Assembly (NCBI GenBank): GCA_026873275.1
Contig: JANTUC010000006.1
Coordinates: forward strand, 1,178,001 to 1,242,000
Reading direction: 5' to 3'
Source of the DNA: Pseudopithomyces maydicus
Lineage: Eukaryota > Ascomycota > Dothideomycetes > Pleosporales > Didymosphaeriaceae
DNA: 64,000 nucleotides
Shown: positions 1 to 11,255 of the stretch, one piece after another
Numbering within the stretch: the first letter of the stretch is position 1
Layout of the letters: every line of letters begins with the position of its first letter
Notes under the pieces: generated by a model
Told to the model about the DNA's origin: nothing
Seen by the model: only the letters and a program-made list of their open reading frames with translations
The model's database searches: none
Made by a program: the position numbers and the translations under genes

Positions 1-1598
1 CGCACCCGCCGCCCAGCAAGCAGCGAGCAGCACCCCCTCCCCCTGGCGCCCGTCCTCGCTCGGCTGAGGCTCGCGGCGGCGCCCAATTGCGCATTCAATC
101 TGGCTGCAGCAGTCACCCGCATATGCCCTTGATCACTGGGGTGGGCGCCATCTAACTTTCGCCCTTCGCCGACTCTGCCACGAAGCGCCGTTTACCACGT
201 TACACGGCACCCATCGATTGATAGTCCATCGGCTGGCGCACCGTGACTGGCCCGTCAGCCTCGTAAGCCAGCAGACGACTTGCAACGCTTCTGCACTGTG
301 CTCCCGAAGCGTCTACTGCCCCCGCGCATCGTACAGCTCGCAAATGTCACACCCATAGCGGATCCTTCCTCTCAGCCTACGCTTCCCGGTTGCTGGCTGC
401 CGATTCCCATGACTGGACCGTCTGAACCCCCATCGGCTCGTCTGTCTTCCCTTCCCGTTGCCTATCGGCCAGGAGGCAGCAGGGTCGACTCGGCCAGGAG
501 GATGGCCCGTCTTCTCGTCACCCCCAGTCATTCCATTATTGTCCCAAGCACCTAGACACCGAGCTCGCACGCTTCACCAGCTTGTCCCTGTCCCATATTT
601 GATCCTGCTGTGCCTACCTGGCATGTGAAGGACCCGTCCGCCACCCTGCCTTCTGCCCTCTGCCCTCTGCCCTCACACCTTTTCTGCCTGGTCATCCGGC
701 GCAGTTGCCTCTGCTACCCAACATCCACCAAGTCTTGCACACACGAGTACTGGCCCACTGCACTCTGATCCTTTGTGCAACCAAGCCACATCGAGGCATC
801 ATGCCCCGTGTCAGCGGTACTTCGGGCCTGGGGACGACCTCGCCCTGCAGCCGTGTCGCTCTACTGGCCGGGTTCGCTCCTGGTTGCTTTTTATCAGCAC
901 GCGGATACATAGGTGCCCTCGTCCTTGTGCTACCTCTTACTTTCACGCATGCCGTAGCACCCTGAAGATCCCCTTCAGCATTATTGGCATTATATTTGGA
1001 AGACGTCTTGCTTAATTAACACCACAGGTCAAGACATACCACACCGCCCTCACGGTCCAGTTGGCGATCCGCCAGCGTTAATACATCAACCTCGCCCCTT
1101 CATTACCATTGAGGCTGATGTGGTCAACAGCGAATTCCTTGACCCTCTAATCGACTTGGTTTGATACACTCTACCATCTCCTTTATTGTGTCCACTGGCA
1201 TCGAGTCTTGATTGCCTGGTTCGAGCCTGACCGTTCAAGTATCTTTATTGAAGTCATAGCTCGATATCATCGTGCGTCGGTGGCCCATATCCGACTGCCA
1301 GCCATCCCAGAAACTGTCCAAATCGTTGGCACATCGTCTTGCTCTGGGCTGCAATACAAAGAAAAGCCGTTGTTCATTGTCGCTATCCCAACGCTTGGGG
1401 ACCCTTGACTGACCAAAAACACCCAACCAACGCACTATCTTTGTCTTTGCCTGAAGCATCGCGCTATCGCCGAAGGGAATATTTCAGGCCCACTCTGTTA
1501 CCAACCCATAAGAGCACTAGTTCCCCGGCATGATGGGCGATTGCAGAGTCAGGACCTACATGCCGTCGCCACAGATACTCTCAACACACCCTCGCAAA
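1..1598. other. Non-coding stretch at the left edge
   Basis: I see no convincing gene here. Short open frames exist on both strands but lack protein-like composition or splice signals. A small CTGCCCT-type repeat lies at about 649-675. The right part is probably the promoter and 5' leader of the gene starting at 1599. Confidence 0.5.
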
Positions 1599-2177
1599 AT
1601 GGTCTCTTCAGCACCCAGGACGTCCAACCTCACGGCGCTTTTGCAAAGTGCTCCCACAGCAGGAGATGCGAAGCTCGTCCGCGACTCGGCACAGGCACTT
1701 ATCAGACTGCGACACCTTAACGAGGCGGAAGTGATAACTCTGTTCACACCATTTATACCCCACCCACCAGGAAGCCCATTGGCGAAAGACATGGACCCGT
1801 TCGAACCATTAGGGAGGGCTATCCCGAGACAAGTGCGGCATGTGCCTTACCGGCTTGACCATGGCATGACAGAAACCCACGCCGACTTTCTCCCTTCCAG
1901 TGGAGCCATTGTCATCGTGATATGTTCCCCACAAAATGTACTCAACCACGATTATGGAGCGTTCGAGAGACAAGCAAAGTTTGCGCAGCATGTCACCAAA
2001 AAAATTACGGAAAACCAATCTTTGGCCAATGTGCCTGTTGTGCTTGTCCTTGTTTCCAACGGTTCTGCAAGGCAGGCGCACGAATATGGCGTTAAGGACT
2101 TTCCGACTTTGGTCATGCTCAATGATTACTCCGTTGCTGCTCTGACCAATGCTGCACGTGTGCTATTTGGTACCTAG
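1599..2177 (+). CDS. Hypothetical protein of unknown function
   Basis: This is a single open exon of 192 codons ending TAG at 2175-2177. I chose the ATG at 1599 because it sits in a good context (CAAAATGG); an in-frame ATG at 1530 would add 23 residues. I do not recognise the family. The protein has an N-terminal helical stretch rich in Ala, Leu and Arg (about residues 8-45), a proline-rich loop, and a C-terminal part alternating hydrophobic strands (IVIVICS, VPVVLVLVS) with helices, so it may be a small alpha/beta fold. It has no signal peptide or membrane segment. The composition looks coding, but upstream exons cannot be excluded. Confidence 0.5.
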   Translation: MVSSAPRTSNLTALLQSAPTAGDAKLVRDSAQALIRLRHLNEAEVITLFTPFIPHPPGSPLAKDMDPFEPLGRAIPRQVRHVPYRLDHGMTETHADFLPSSGAIVIVICSPQNVLNHDYGAFERQAKFAQHVTKKITENQSLANVPVVLVLVSNGSARQAHEYGVKDFPTLVMLNDYSVAALTNAARVLFGT

Positions 2178-3426
2178 AAATGATTGCATGGAGAGAACTC
2201 ACATCTCAGTGTCAGGACAATCTTTGGGGCTGCATTCCCAACTCTCTCCCTGATACAAATGCTACCTACATGCAACGGCTGTCTCCATCTCTACGGTCAG
2301 GACATTTCAAAAATCGATTCCCAGAACACAAGATTGTCAAAGTGTAGTATATGGCTACTTCTTTAAGTATATTGTTACAGTTCGCTGTACTTACTTCCTC
2401 GCGCTTTCTTCGATTCGAGTTTACGCTTTTGCTCCGTCATGTATACATCCACCCATGCTTGTATCATATTTTCCTTTCAACTTCAAGCTGAAAGGCATAC
2501 ATAATGCAACATATCTTTATTCCCACTCTAAATCACCATGTCACCCTCCCACGTCCAAAACAAGCCTTGGTTGCTCCATGCACAAAGCCCAGCCTCGCCC
2601 GTTCTGCACATGGCTTCGTCGTGCATACAGGCTGTGAAATCTCCTGTCGTATCGCAATCCTTGCCCTGGCCTGGTGCACTCCCATTATGCCGAGACGAGG
2701 CAGCCATCCAGGAACCGGGCATGGTCTTCTCGAATAGACGAGCACGCGTAAGAAGCTGCATGGGGGTAAGGGCTGAAACGGACCCCATGCATACCAGGCA
2801 GGTTCACCACCTGTTTAGCCGGATTCCAGAAGGTTTCCAGAAAGCCTGACGGACGGCTGGAAAAAGGAGCCTTGTGAGTGGTCTCCTGTTGGAATGGCTG
2901 GTATAGGAAGGGTGTGTCAGCAAAGTGCTTTCACGGTACGTGCAGAGGTTAGGAAAGAGGTGGATAGTATCAGGTCATGCCATGTCATGCCATGTCATGG
3001 ATTAAGATTAGGTGGTGGTATGTATATATGTATGTATCCTGGGCGGTGGGCATATGTGTGGGGTGAATGCAAGCGTAGGAGCAAATCTTTTGCGCTGGCG
3101 AACGGCAGGGTGGCTTGAAGAAGTCTACAGACCGACGCAAGAACGCAACCGGATGGATGCCGTGTAAAGGACACGCAGCGCTTGGTGTGCCTTTCGCATA
3201 CCATTCCGTAATATCCCACACTCTTCATCTAAGGCTGGATCGGGGGCCCGCCTGCCATCGTAACCCGTTCGTACCGCACCGTGCCACAACACCTTCCTGC
3301 CGTATTTCCTTCTATACACTTCCTCATGCAAAGCGACCGATAACCCTATTCGATAGACTGCGTCCGCACTCTCTATCTTGCTTTCTTTCTTGTCCAATTA
3401 TTTGCACACCGCGAGAGAGCACCACT
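2178..3426. other. Intergenic region with short repeats
   Basis: No gene is supported. A tandem ATGTCATGCC repeat lies at about 2974-2999 and a TATG-type microsatellite at about 3018-3038. The rest is probably the 3' flanks of the two convergent neighbours. Confidence 0.5.
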
Positions 3427-4056
3427 TTATAAGTCGTGAGTTGCAGCGCCGGCGTGCTGCGCATTAGCATTGCTAAGCAACTGTGTGGCGGCGGTCCCAA
3501 AATCTTTTGCGGCAGGCGCTGTGGTAAAGTGCGACGAGTCGCCCGAGAAGTAGTAGAACATGCGATGCGCCATGAAGGCAATGTGCTCGGGAAGGTAGAG
3601 GCTAGCGGCTATGATGAAGAGGGAGAGGAGGAGGAAGAGTATGGAGTCTGGAGAACGGTTAGTCAGCGTGTGGACCGAAATCGTAAGTGGACATTGGCTG
3701 TGGGTTTCCACTAGGATATATGCGCATTCAAATATGAATTCGCAGCGACGATTGTGGACGTGGGTGTGTTTCGAGGAGGTTTTCGTGCTGAATCGTAGCG
3801 GAAGAGGGACTTTCGGCGCCACGACGTAGGACAGTCGGAGCAGGACGGGTAGGTAACAGACGGTACACGCGCGGGACTTACTCAGGATAAATTTCTCCGT
3901 CGACGTCAACATGTACAGCGAGAAAGTGACCTCGTACTGGTAGCGTTTTCGTTGGAGCCATTTGAGAAGGGAAGACGGATAGAGCATTGCGGCGAGGAGG
4001 AGGGCAGCGGCGGCGCCGAGCAGAACGGTGGTAGAGGCGGAAGCAGAGTCGAGCAT
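3427..4056 (-). CDS. Putative serine palmitoyltransferase small-subunit-like membrane protein
   Basis: The gene has two exons, 4056-3882 and 3647-3427. They are separated by an intron with a perfect GTAAGT donor and a CCAG acceptor, and together give 131 residues. Splicing restores the run SLYMLTSTEKFILNSILF, which closely parallels the human ssSPTa core (YQY..ALYMLEPWERTVFNS), followed by a hydrophobic segment and LPEHI..HRMFYYF, parallel to the family's MPQHIMAILHYF. Two membrane segments are visible, at about residues 9-24 and in the second exon. Known ssSPT proteins activate the ER-resident LCB1/LCB2 enzyme that condenses serine with palmitoyl-CoA in the first step of sphingolipid synthesis. 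The C-terminal tail of about 40 residues is Ala- and Ser-rich. The assignment rests on my reading of motifs, so the function is inferred. Confidence 0.7.
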   Translation of the reverse strand: MLDSASASTTVLLGAAAALLLAAMLYPSSLLKWLQRKRYQYEVTFSLYMLTSTEKFILSKSRACTVCYLPVLLRLSYVVAPKVPLPLRFSTKTSSKHTHVHNRRCEFIFECAYILVETHSQCPLTISVHTLTNRSPDSILFLLLSLFIIAASLYLPEHIAFMAHRMFYYFSGDSSHFTTAPAAKDFGTAATQLLSNANAQHAGAATHDL

Positions 4057-4447
4057 GTTGTTTTGGGAGGGGATATGTATGTTGGCACTTTCTGGTGTGA
4101 GGAAGGGTGTCGTAAGCGTGAACTGAGGTGTTGAATGCTGAAGGGGCGCGATCAATTAGCGGAGGAGCCGGGGAAATTATGTGATTGGGAGCGGGTGGTC
4201 GGGGATATGCATGGCATGCTCCGAATCGAACGCGGTGGTGCAATTGCGATGCGTGCGGCGCGCCAACTAGTGACGGCATCGCTGGGGCGGATTCGAGAGC
4301 CAAAGGCGGATTGTCGATATATATGCTACACACAAATACAGAAGTACACATCTAGCTGTCAATCTCTAGCAAGTGCGCGACCATGTGCCTTGTCATTCGC
4401 CTCCTACAAACGTAACGTCCACTCCCCAACCAATACATACATCCGCA

Positions 4448-4984
4448 ATGCTCCTCCAACGCCTCTCTCCATCCCTCCGCCTGGTTCGTTTCGCCCGTTC
4501 TTTCACGTACACTTCCCATCTACCTGCCAACCTCCCTCCCCGACGCATCATACTCGACTCGGAGATCGAAGAAAACTTCCTCAAAGGCAGCGGCCCCGGC
4601 GGTCAGAAAATCAACAAGACAAGCTCCGCTGTGCAACTGAAGCATCTGCCCACAGGGATTGTAGTCAAATGCCAGGACACGCGGAGTCGGAGTCAGAATC
4701 GCAAAACTGCGCGGCGGCTACTGGGGGAGCGGATTGAGGAGCTGGAGTTGGGGGACGAGGCAAGAACAAGGATCAAGGCGAGGGAAAGGAGTAAGAAGAA
4801 AGGGAGTGCGGAAAAGAAGAAGAGGCGGAAGTACAGGGCTCTGGCGGAGAAGAAGGGGGAGGAGGGCGAGAACGTAGAAGAGGAGGGTTTGGAGGGAGAT
4901 GTCGAGGGCGTGGATGGAGGAAAGATACCCAGCGCGGAGGGCGTGGAAGGCGAGAATGGGAACAAGACAAAATTGGATGGTTGA
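4448..4984 (+). CDS. Mitochondrial GGQ-domain peptide-chain release factor-like protein (RF-1 domain, Rso55/MTRFR type)
   Basis: This single exon encodes 178 residues. An Arg- and Ser-rich, Leu-rich N-terminus (MLLQRLSPSLRLVRFARSF) looks like a mitochondrial presequence. The catalytic GSGPGGQ motif follows at about residues 47-53, with the usual continuation KINKTSSAVQL. The GGQ glutamine hydrolyses peptidyl-tRNA. There are no codon-recognition domains, and the C-terminal half is a very basic then acidic Lys/Glu-rich tail, as in the stalled-ribosome rescue factors MTRFR (C12orf65) and yeast YLR281C. The role is therefore probably rescue of stalled mitochondrial ribosomes rather than ordinary termination. 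The gene diverges from the small-subunit gene on the opposite strand, whose ATG is at 4056. Confidence 0.88.
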   Translation: MLLQRLSPSLRLVRFARSFTYTSHLPANLPPRRIILDSEIEENFLKGSGPGGQKINKTSSAVQLKHLPTGIVVKCQDTRSRSQNRKTARRLLGERIEELELGDEARTRIKARERSKKKGSAEKKKRRKYRALAEKKGEEGENVEEEGLEGDVEGVDGGKIPSAEGVEGENGNKTKLDG

Positions 4985-5278
4985 AGATGACATACGTTCT
5001 GGATAAATTCATCCTCGATACAGCTGTGACAGGTTTTGTGGATGGGAGCCAGGTCGTATGAGAGCGGCTCTCGTTGAGCTCGAGATACAGGCGATGGTGG
5101 GCATACATCCTAGGACTCGACGCAATGAACGCGTATGAGAGGAAGAGATTCAAGTATACGCACTCATTTACGCGTATAGAAGCGAAACATTGTATAGGTT
5201 CATGGAAGAGAGCCATAAACGCAATGATACTACAACATCAAAGATCATTTGCAAGAGCATGCCGATAGCCCAGTTGCT

Positions 5279-5494
5279 CTACTTGCGTGGATTCATGAAA
5301 AGCTTTGTGATTGGACTGATGACTACCAAGGGACCAAAGACGAGGTACTGACAAGCGCGGAGCATGTAGAACGAGTCTCAACAAAACCCGTTTGTTGAAT
5401 GGTCATGGCGCAATTGCGTCAAACGATAAGGAGGTCGACCAGGCATCACCTGCATAGTCATGGACAGATTCCTATACCACGACTCCGCCGTCAT
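5279..5494 (-). CDS. Candidate 37-residue membrane microprotein (tentative)
   Basis: An ATG at 5494 in an excellent context (CCACCATGACGG on the minus strand) opens a 15-codon exon, 5494-5450. A possible intron 5449-5348 (CAG/GTGATG ... TTGTCAG) joins it in phase to 5347-5279. The product would be 37 residues with a hydrophobic segment YLVFGPLVVISPITKLFM and a basic end NPRK. A TATA-like CTATATAAG on the same strand lies at about 5752-5760, placing a plausible start site 30-40 bases downstream. I do not recognise a family. The evidence is only the Kozak context, the phase match and the hydrophobicity, so this may be chance. Confidence 0.25.
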
Positions 5495-5818
5495 GGTGGC
5501 GTGTTACGCAGTTCAATTCCAGCAACTCTTCCTCAATGCGCCGCAACAGCAGCAAACACCAATGAAAAGATATCACTTCAAGTGATGGACCAGCAAAAAT
5601 TGCCCCGATCAGGCCCCCGAAGGAGACTGAAGTCGCTCCCAGCTCCGCGCTGTGCAATGCAGGCGAGAACGACTGGTCCCTGAATACTTGAGCTCAGGAG
5701 ACCTCAAGAAGGTAAGTATGCCAGGAGAGACAGAGCGCGAGGGAAGACGAGCTTATATAGTCGCGTAGAGGGGACGTGCGCAAAGCGCCTTGGCAAAAGG
5801 AGGCTGGGAGTGGGGCGT

Positions 5819-5886
5819 CACGTGCGGCGGCAGCCTGGAGACGGGCGAACGATGACGGTCGGATTTGCGATAATGCCGGTCACGTG
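5819..5886. promoter_or_regulatory. Two CACGTG E-boxes upstream of the uL16 gene
   Basis: CACGTG palindromes occur at 5819-5824 and 5881-5886; the second is in the extended TCACGTGA form bound by Cbf1-type bHLH factors. They lie 140-210 bases before the ribosomal protein start codon. That they regulate this gene is inference. Confidence 0.45.
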
Positions 5887-6026
5887 AAGATTGGAAATCA
5901 AATGCCAAGAGTTACGCGCTATCCCCCATTAGGTAGCGCCACTCGGACTCCCACACTGGCCTCGAAATTCCCAGACCGACTGCGCGAGCTCACCACCACC
6001 CCAATCTCCACCCGCACACATTCACA

Positions 6027-6793
6027 ATGGCACGTAGACCCGCCCGTTGCTACCGCTACTGTGAGTACCTCTCTCCTCTTATTTTGCTCCCCGCTGACGC
6101 GACGTGCAGGCAAGAACAAGCCCTACCCCAAGAGCAGGTTCAACCGCGGTGTACCTGATGCGAAGATCCGCATCTTCGACCTAGGCAGGAAGCGTGCCGG
6201 TGTCGACGACTTCCCCGCCTGCGTCCACCTTGTCTCCAACGAGCTCGAGCAGCTTTCTTCCGAGGCCCTCGAGGCTGCCCGTATCAGCGCCAACAAGTAC
6301 ATGGTCAAGACATGCGGTAAGGACGGTTTCCACATGCGTGTGCGCGCGCACCCGTACCACGTCATCCGTATCAACAAGATGGTAAGCTTTTACGAACTCG
6401 CCCGCACGATATCGGAATTCTAATTGAATCCTGTAGTTGTCGTGCGCCGGAGCCGATCGTCTCCAAACCGGTATGCGTGGTGCCTACGGCAAGCCCAACG
6501 GTCTTGTCGCCCGTGTCAAGATTGGCCAGATTCTCCTCTCCATCCGTACCCGTGATGGTAACCTTCCCAACGCCATCGAGGCCCTCCGCCGCTCCCAGTA
6601 CAAGTTCCCCGGTCGCCAGAAGGTCATCGTCTCCAAGAACTGGGGTTTCACCGACCTCAGGCGCCAGGAGTACGTTGACAAGCGCGCCAGCGGCCACGTC
6701 AAGGTCGACGGTGCTTACGTCAAGTACCTCTCCAACAAGGGCCCCATTGCCCACAACGTCCGCCAGTTCCCCGATGCTTTCACTTCTTCGTAG
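6027..6793 (+). CDS. RPL10: Cytosolic 60S ribosomal protein uL16 (L10)
   Basis: Three exons (6027-6060, 6110-6381, 6437-6793) splice into 220 residues, the normal length for eukaryotic uL16. The protein begins [20 protein letters not shown] and contains the conserved RGVPDAKIRIFDLGRK and GKDGFHMRVRAHPYHVIRINK stretches. It also contains the P-site loop region SCAGADRLQTGMRGAYGKP. uL16 is added late to the pre-60S particle in the cytoplasm and shapes the peptidyl-transferase environment. The first intron (49 nt) splits the Cys-12 codon and the second lies directly after the ATG of the INKM segment, so all boundaries are fixed by family conservation. Confidence 0.98.
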
Positions 6794-7591
6794 GTGGTAA
6801 ATGGTAGATGTTGGTTTCTTCGATATCAGAGGTTCGCACATGGAATGACATCGGATCGGTTGGTTTGGGTGGACGATACCATAGTCACAACACCTAGTTA
6901 GGAAATGTGACATGATTTCATGAAGAAAAAGTCTGGTATCGAGAGAGGGAAGCTTCATGCGGGCACCGGGAAATCACAGCCCCGCGGGGAGTGCTCCAGT
7001 GTCTGTTGACCTGGGGCAACACGCTGCATGTAGTGCTATACCACGGTTCCTCGTAAATGAAAGTCTTCCAGTTTCAAACTCGTCATGTTCGGTGCTCAAC
7101 TACATGCTCTCTAGAATGACCTTATTTCCAATTTTCGTGGCACTTTGAATGGAAAGAAAGGACCTACGCTCCTTGGTATTCGCTCATGGTCCCTTTTGCC
7201 ACTTCCTGCACATTCATGCCACAGGCATACTCTATTCTGACAATCAGTAACACTTCATTCTAGGGGGAATGATGCTTAACTGGAAATGCGCAACTATATT
7301 TTAAATGAGCTTGTGTGTAAAGAAACGTGTGAACCTTTGTACAGTGTCTACTACATAGTATGTACATGTCTCGAATCTGTTTACTACAGTCTAGTTCAGA
7401 TCGGTGAAACGATTCATGACTCCCCTACACAAAATGCATCCTGCCGAGATAAGTAAGCGTTGAGTACCACATGATCAGTATCAAATATATACAAAGGAGA
7501 ATGTAGAAAGGACTTGGTTGTTGAAGTCCACCTCGCAAGACGCCTGTCCCATCCACTCAATGCTCAACCCGTCATCCGAAGCAACTTATAC
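6794..7591. other. Intergenic region, convergent 3' flanks
   Basis: This AT-richer spacer lies between the 3' ends of the uL16 gene and the CRT10-like gene. I see no gene or structured element. Confidence 0.6.
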
Positions 7592-10504
7592 TCAAACGAC
7601 CAGCCCCTCCAATCCATCTTCATCATCCACCCATTTACCCACCTCAAAAGTATCAACCGTATGATCACCCCAATATAGCATGACTCTCCATCTCCTCCGC
7701 TTTCCTTCTTCACTATCTCCACTCCTTTCATCCAGCATCCCTTGCACCGGCCCAACTGCTACACCCATTAGCTTCCTCCCTGATCCCCACCCGGGCACGC
7801 CCGCCCTACGCTGCTGGAATGGGAGTATATGCTCGATACGGAACCCATATATGATCTCACCTGCACATAGCGTCTGCGTAAGGCGGAATATGCCAACGCG
7901 GCCAGCGGGGGAGCCTACAATGAAGATGCCGAGCTCAGGAATCTGCGCGGTGAAGCACTGGCGGTGGGCTTCCACGGTGCGGGTTATGGGGAGGTCCGGA
8001 GGGAAAAGTGGATTGCGCATCGCGAGTATGAGGGAGGCGTTTTCGGGAGCGAAGGGGCGTTGGATGAGATATATCTCCTCTTTAGTGATGATGAGGAGGG
8101 GGCGAGGGAATGGAGAGTTCTGTGCCTATGTTAGCAAGATGCGCGAAAGGGAACAGAACATTGCAGTGGCCCAGTGAAATAAGTTCTGGAGCCAGCCATT
8201 CTGACTGGGATATGCTAGAAGAGGTCTTGCAACGAGATCTACCTACTTCCGTATGGTATTCAGAGGTTTCCGTGGCGTAATAAAGCTTCTTCGATATCTC
8301 AGGCCTCCGTACAGGAATTGCGTCGAAAATTGGTGGAAGCATAGCGGGAATGGATGCTGTATGTGGCCCAGCATTACCGGGAGTGATTGTAGGGGGCGGT
8401 GGAGAGTCTTCGTTCGGCAAATCTTCATCGGGTACAAACAGCGATTCCTGGTCTTCAATCCCAGCTTCGGCACTTGTTCCATCGTTCAGGGAGGTTTCGC
8501 TTGACCCTTCACTAGTAATTCCTTCATCCTCTGTTGATTCTTGGACAGCATACCAGGGTACGGAATTCCATGTGTCAGGCTCGTCCTCTTCATCCTCATC
8601 CTGGTAATCCCACCCCATTGTCCCTGCTGTAGCTGCATATATGATCTTTGCTTGGATTTGCTTAGGTGTAATATCCCAGAAGCATGGCTTGCGAAGTGCG
8701 GTTTTGTTGCTGGGCTCAACCCGGATACCACATGCATCGGTGAGAGAGTTAACACGATGACATGACCGGGGATCTATGACTATTCTCACAGGTACAAGTC
8801 AGCGCAGATTCGAATGCTCTAGCAAAAGCTGATTTCTTCCCCAAAGAGAGAGCATGTGTCTATTTTCTGGACATGAGGATTCTCCCAATTCGTATACGGT
8901 GATCACGTACACAAAGCCGCCCAAGCAGCGTGCGGTATAGACATTGAATCTGGGCAACTACATTCACGAAACCTCTGATATATGTGAGTAATAGTATAAT
9001 ACATACGATGTTGATGCTTACCGCGTTTAGTTTGTCGCTGAAACCTGTACAGTGACCAACAGCTATGATGCGGGCTGGTTGACTGGGATTACTGAGATCC
9101 CACAAATATGTCAGCCCATCTATGGAGCTACTGGAAAGCCACCTTCCTAGAACAAGTCAGCGAACTATCAGGTACCCATTCACGGGTACATTAAGTATAT
9201 AAGAGGGCAACGACACTTGGATTATCAACACCATCGGGCAAGAATTCGACGTACCAGTAGGGTCTGCGCCAGTATTGTCGAACGAAACAGCAGGGATATT
9301 AGCTCTAGCCTACCAACGACAATTAGTGCTGAGATTTTAGAGTCAAAAAGGACCCAGCAGCGACTCACACGTAGCGTCATGTACCGATTCTGGTCCCGCG
9401 GAAACAAGGATTCGTGGTTTTCCGCAAGTGCCGTGCTCTCTGATGTCGAAAGCGCGTAGGCTAAAACCTTGACCGTGTGTGAATTCGAACTGATGGCTAT
9501 CAAACGAGCATCACGATGAATCGCAAGCCCCCATGCACTGAGTCCGACATTATGCAACTCAAAACACTTCACCTGCTCACCTTCATCGATATCCTCTGAT
9601 TCTGGAGAGTCTCGTTGTGCCAATATCGATCGAAACTGACAAAGTCAGCACCGAAATAGTATTGAAGTAAAGAAATTTCACCGTTGTAGTACCCTTACCG
9701 AGTAATACAACCCTAACGCTCCTCTAAACCAAAGAAAAAAAAAGAACTTGGAGTGCAACTCACGATGTCGACCATCCACCATCCCACCACATCCCCATCG
9801 TCACACGTGCACAAGAGTACTTCCTCTTTTCCCAGAAAGTCGACCAAAATTCTCGTCACCGAATGTGGGTTCACCATATCGATACCCGTTGGACCCCCAA
9901 ACCCTGACCTCGGAACATCCAATATCATCGCTGGTGCCTCGAGCTTTTGGTCCGGAAAACCCGGCTCGTGCACATATATCTGGTCGTTGATAGCGACAAG
10001 ATAAATGTTGTAAACGCGCGAGAGTGCAGTCAAGTCGCAGCGCCATTCCTTTAATTGCGGCTGATCGGGCGGTGGGAACTATTTGCAGTGATCAGTGAAT
10101 GAACGTGCAGCATGCATATGTTCATACACATTTCAATGTATGTATGATAAGCTGAATCGCAGTATGGCCTTATTCTTATTGTTGGGACATCTCACCATCT
10201 TGCAATGATGGTACAGGATGTTTCGATTGTTGAAACGATGCTTCAAAGAACTTACCCTGTGGAACCCGTTCTGCACGCCCGTCTGAATGCATGATATGGG
10301 CTTGTACATGGTGTATTTCGCATTTCTGGGTGTGGAGTCGCAGCAGCTGATATACGGCACTTGGAGGTGTGGTAGGGAAAGAGCAACCCGATACAGTCGT
10401 GAGCAGGTGACGTGGGGGCGCTTGGGCCAATCAGCTGTGAAGCGACAAGTCCAATCTATACCATCGTCGCCAACGATTGGGGAGTACCTGCTGTGACTTG
10501 TCAA
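7592..10504 (-). CDS. CRT10-like WD-repeat protein (ribonucleotide reductase regulator family)
   Basis: I could chain at least eight exons in phase: upstream to 10256, 10078-9764, 9635-9369, 9309-9255, 9146-9022, 8974-8911, 8779-8247 and 8119-7592. Diagnostic stretches of the CRT10 family are LTALSRVYNIYLVAINDQIY, HSVTRILVDFLGKEEVLLCT, the NVGLSAWGLAIHRDARLIAI block, and a WD unit GRWLSSSSIDGLTYLWDLS. A disordered acidic insert (DYQDEDEEDEPDTW) precedes the C-terminal HRQCFTAQIPELGIFIVGSP propeller blade. In yeast, Crt10 represses RNR genes under the Rtt101 ubiquitin-ligase pathway; filamentous homologues are less studied. The 5' end is uncertain: no ATG in a good context could be fixed upstream of 10256, and the left limit given is only an open-frame boundary. 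Confidence 0.8.
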
Positions 10505-11255
10505 TTTCTACCCTTTTCCAATGAAATTTGGTTAGGTCCACATCTCAGAGTTTACCAATGTTTGCAAGCTCTTACATGCTCTGTATACTCGTTGGTACCA
10601 ATAAGAGTACGTTTCGGTATTGACATCCACCTGGGTATCGATAAAAATATATGAGGTATTTTGAACACTCTGTTTTTTTACCACGATATCTGTGCTGCAG
10701 TCTCATGAATGCCATGGTACCGAAAAGTCTGTATAGGTAAAGGTTTTCTTGTTATTGTTCAGTGTCCACCACATCAAACAAATTATATAGACCATTACTG
10801 TCTGATCACTAAAGTTATATAGATGAGACACCATTCACAATAATGACTGATAGTTATTTGTACTCTTTTTATCAAATTCCTCCTGGCATTACAATGAAAT
10901 GTATTTTTCTACGGCTTTACATGGTATGATCTCGTGCGCAGATTTGCAAAATCACTCGAGCAAAATCCATCACGGCACCAGATAAAATATAGTAGTAGAA
11001 ATAAGGATATTTTTTCACTCATTGAAGCATTAAACAAATCTATCGTAACACATGGACACCAAGACCCCAGTCTATCAAGGTATGCAGCAGCAAAAGCAGC
11101 AACTCATGATGTCCAGTCGCGAGTCATGGATCGAAATCAATAACGTGATCCATCCTCGCGCGAATGTACGCTAAGCCCGGCGCTTGGGCATATGACAATA
11201 GTAGCAAGAAGGGCAAAGCTATCTAGTTCGTACAAATCCAACATTGGAGCACCGT
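10505..11255. other. AT-rich intergenic region
   Basis: This spacer is noticeably AT-rich at about 10600-11150, with no coding-like frame, terminal repeats or transposase remnant. It may include the undefined 5' end of the CRT10-like gene. Confidence 0.5.

Noticed and set aside
1210..1235. Possible tRNA B-box (GGTTCGAGCC)
   Set aside because: There is no matching A-box or acceptor/anticodon pairing around it.
10600..11150. Possible degraded transposon in the AT-rich spacer
   Set aside because: No terminal repeats, target duplication or transposase-like frame could be seen.
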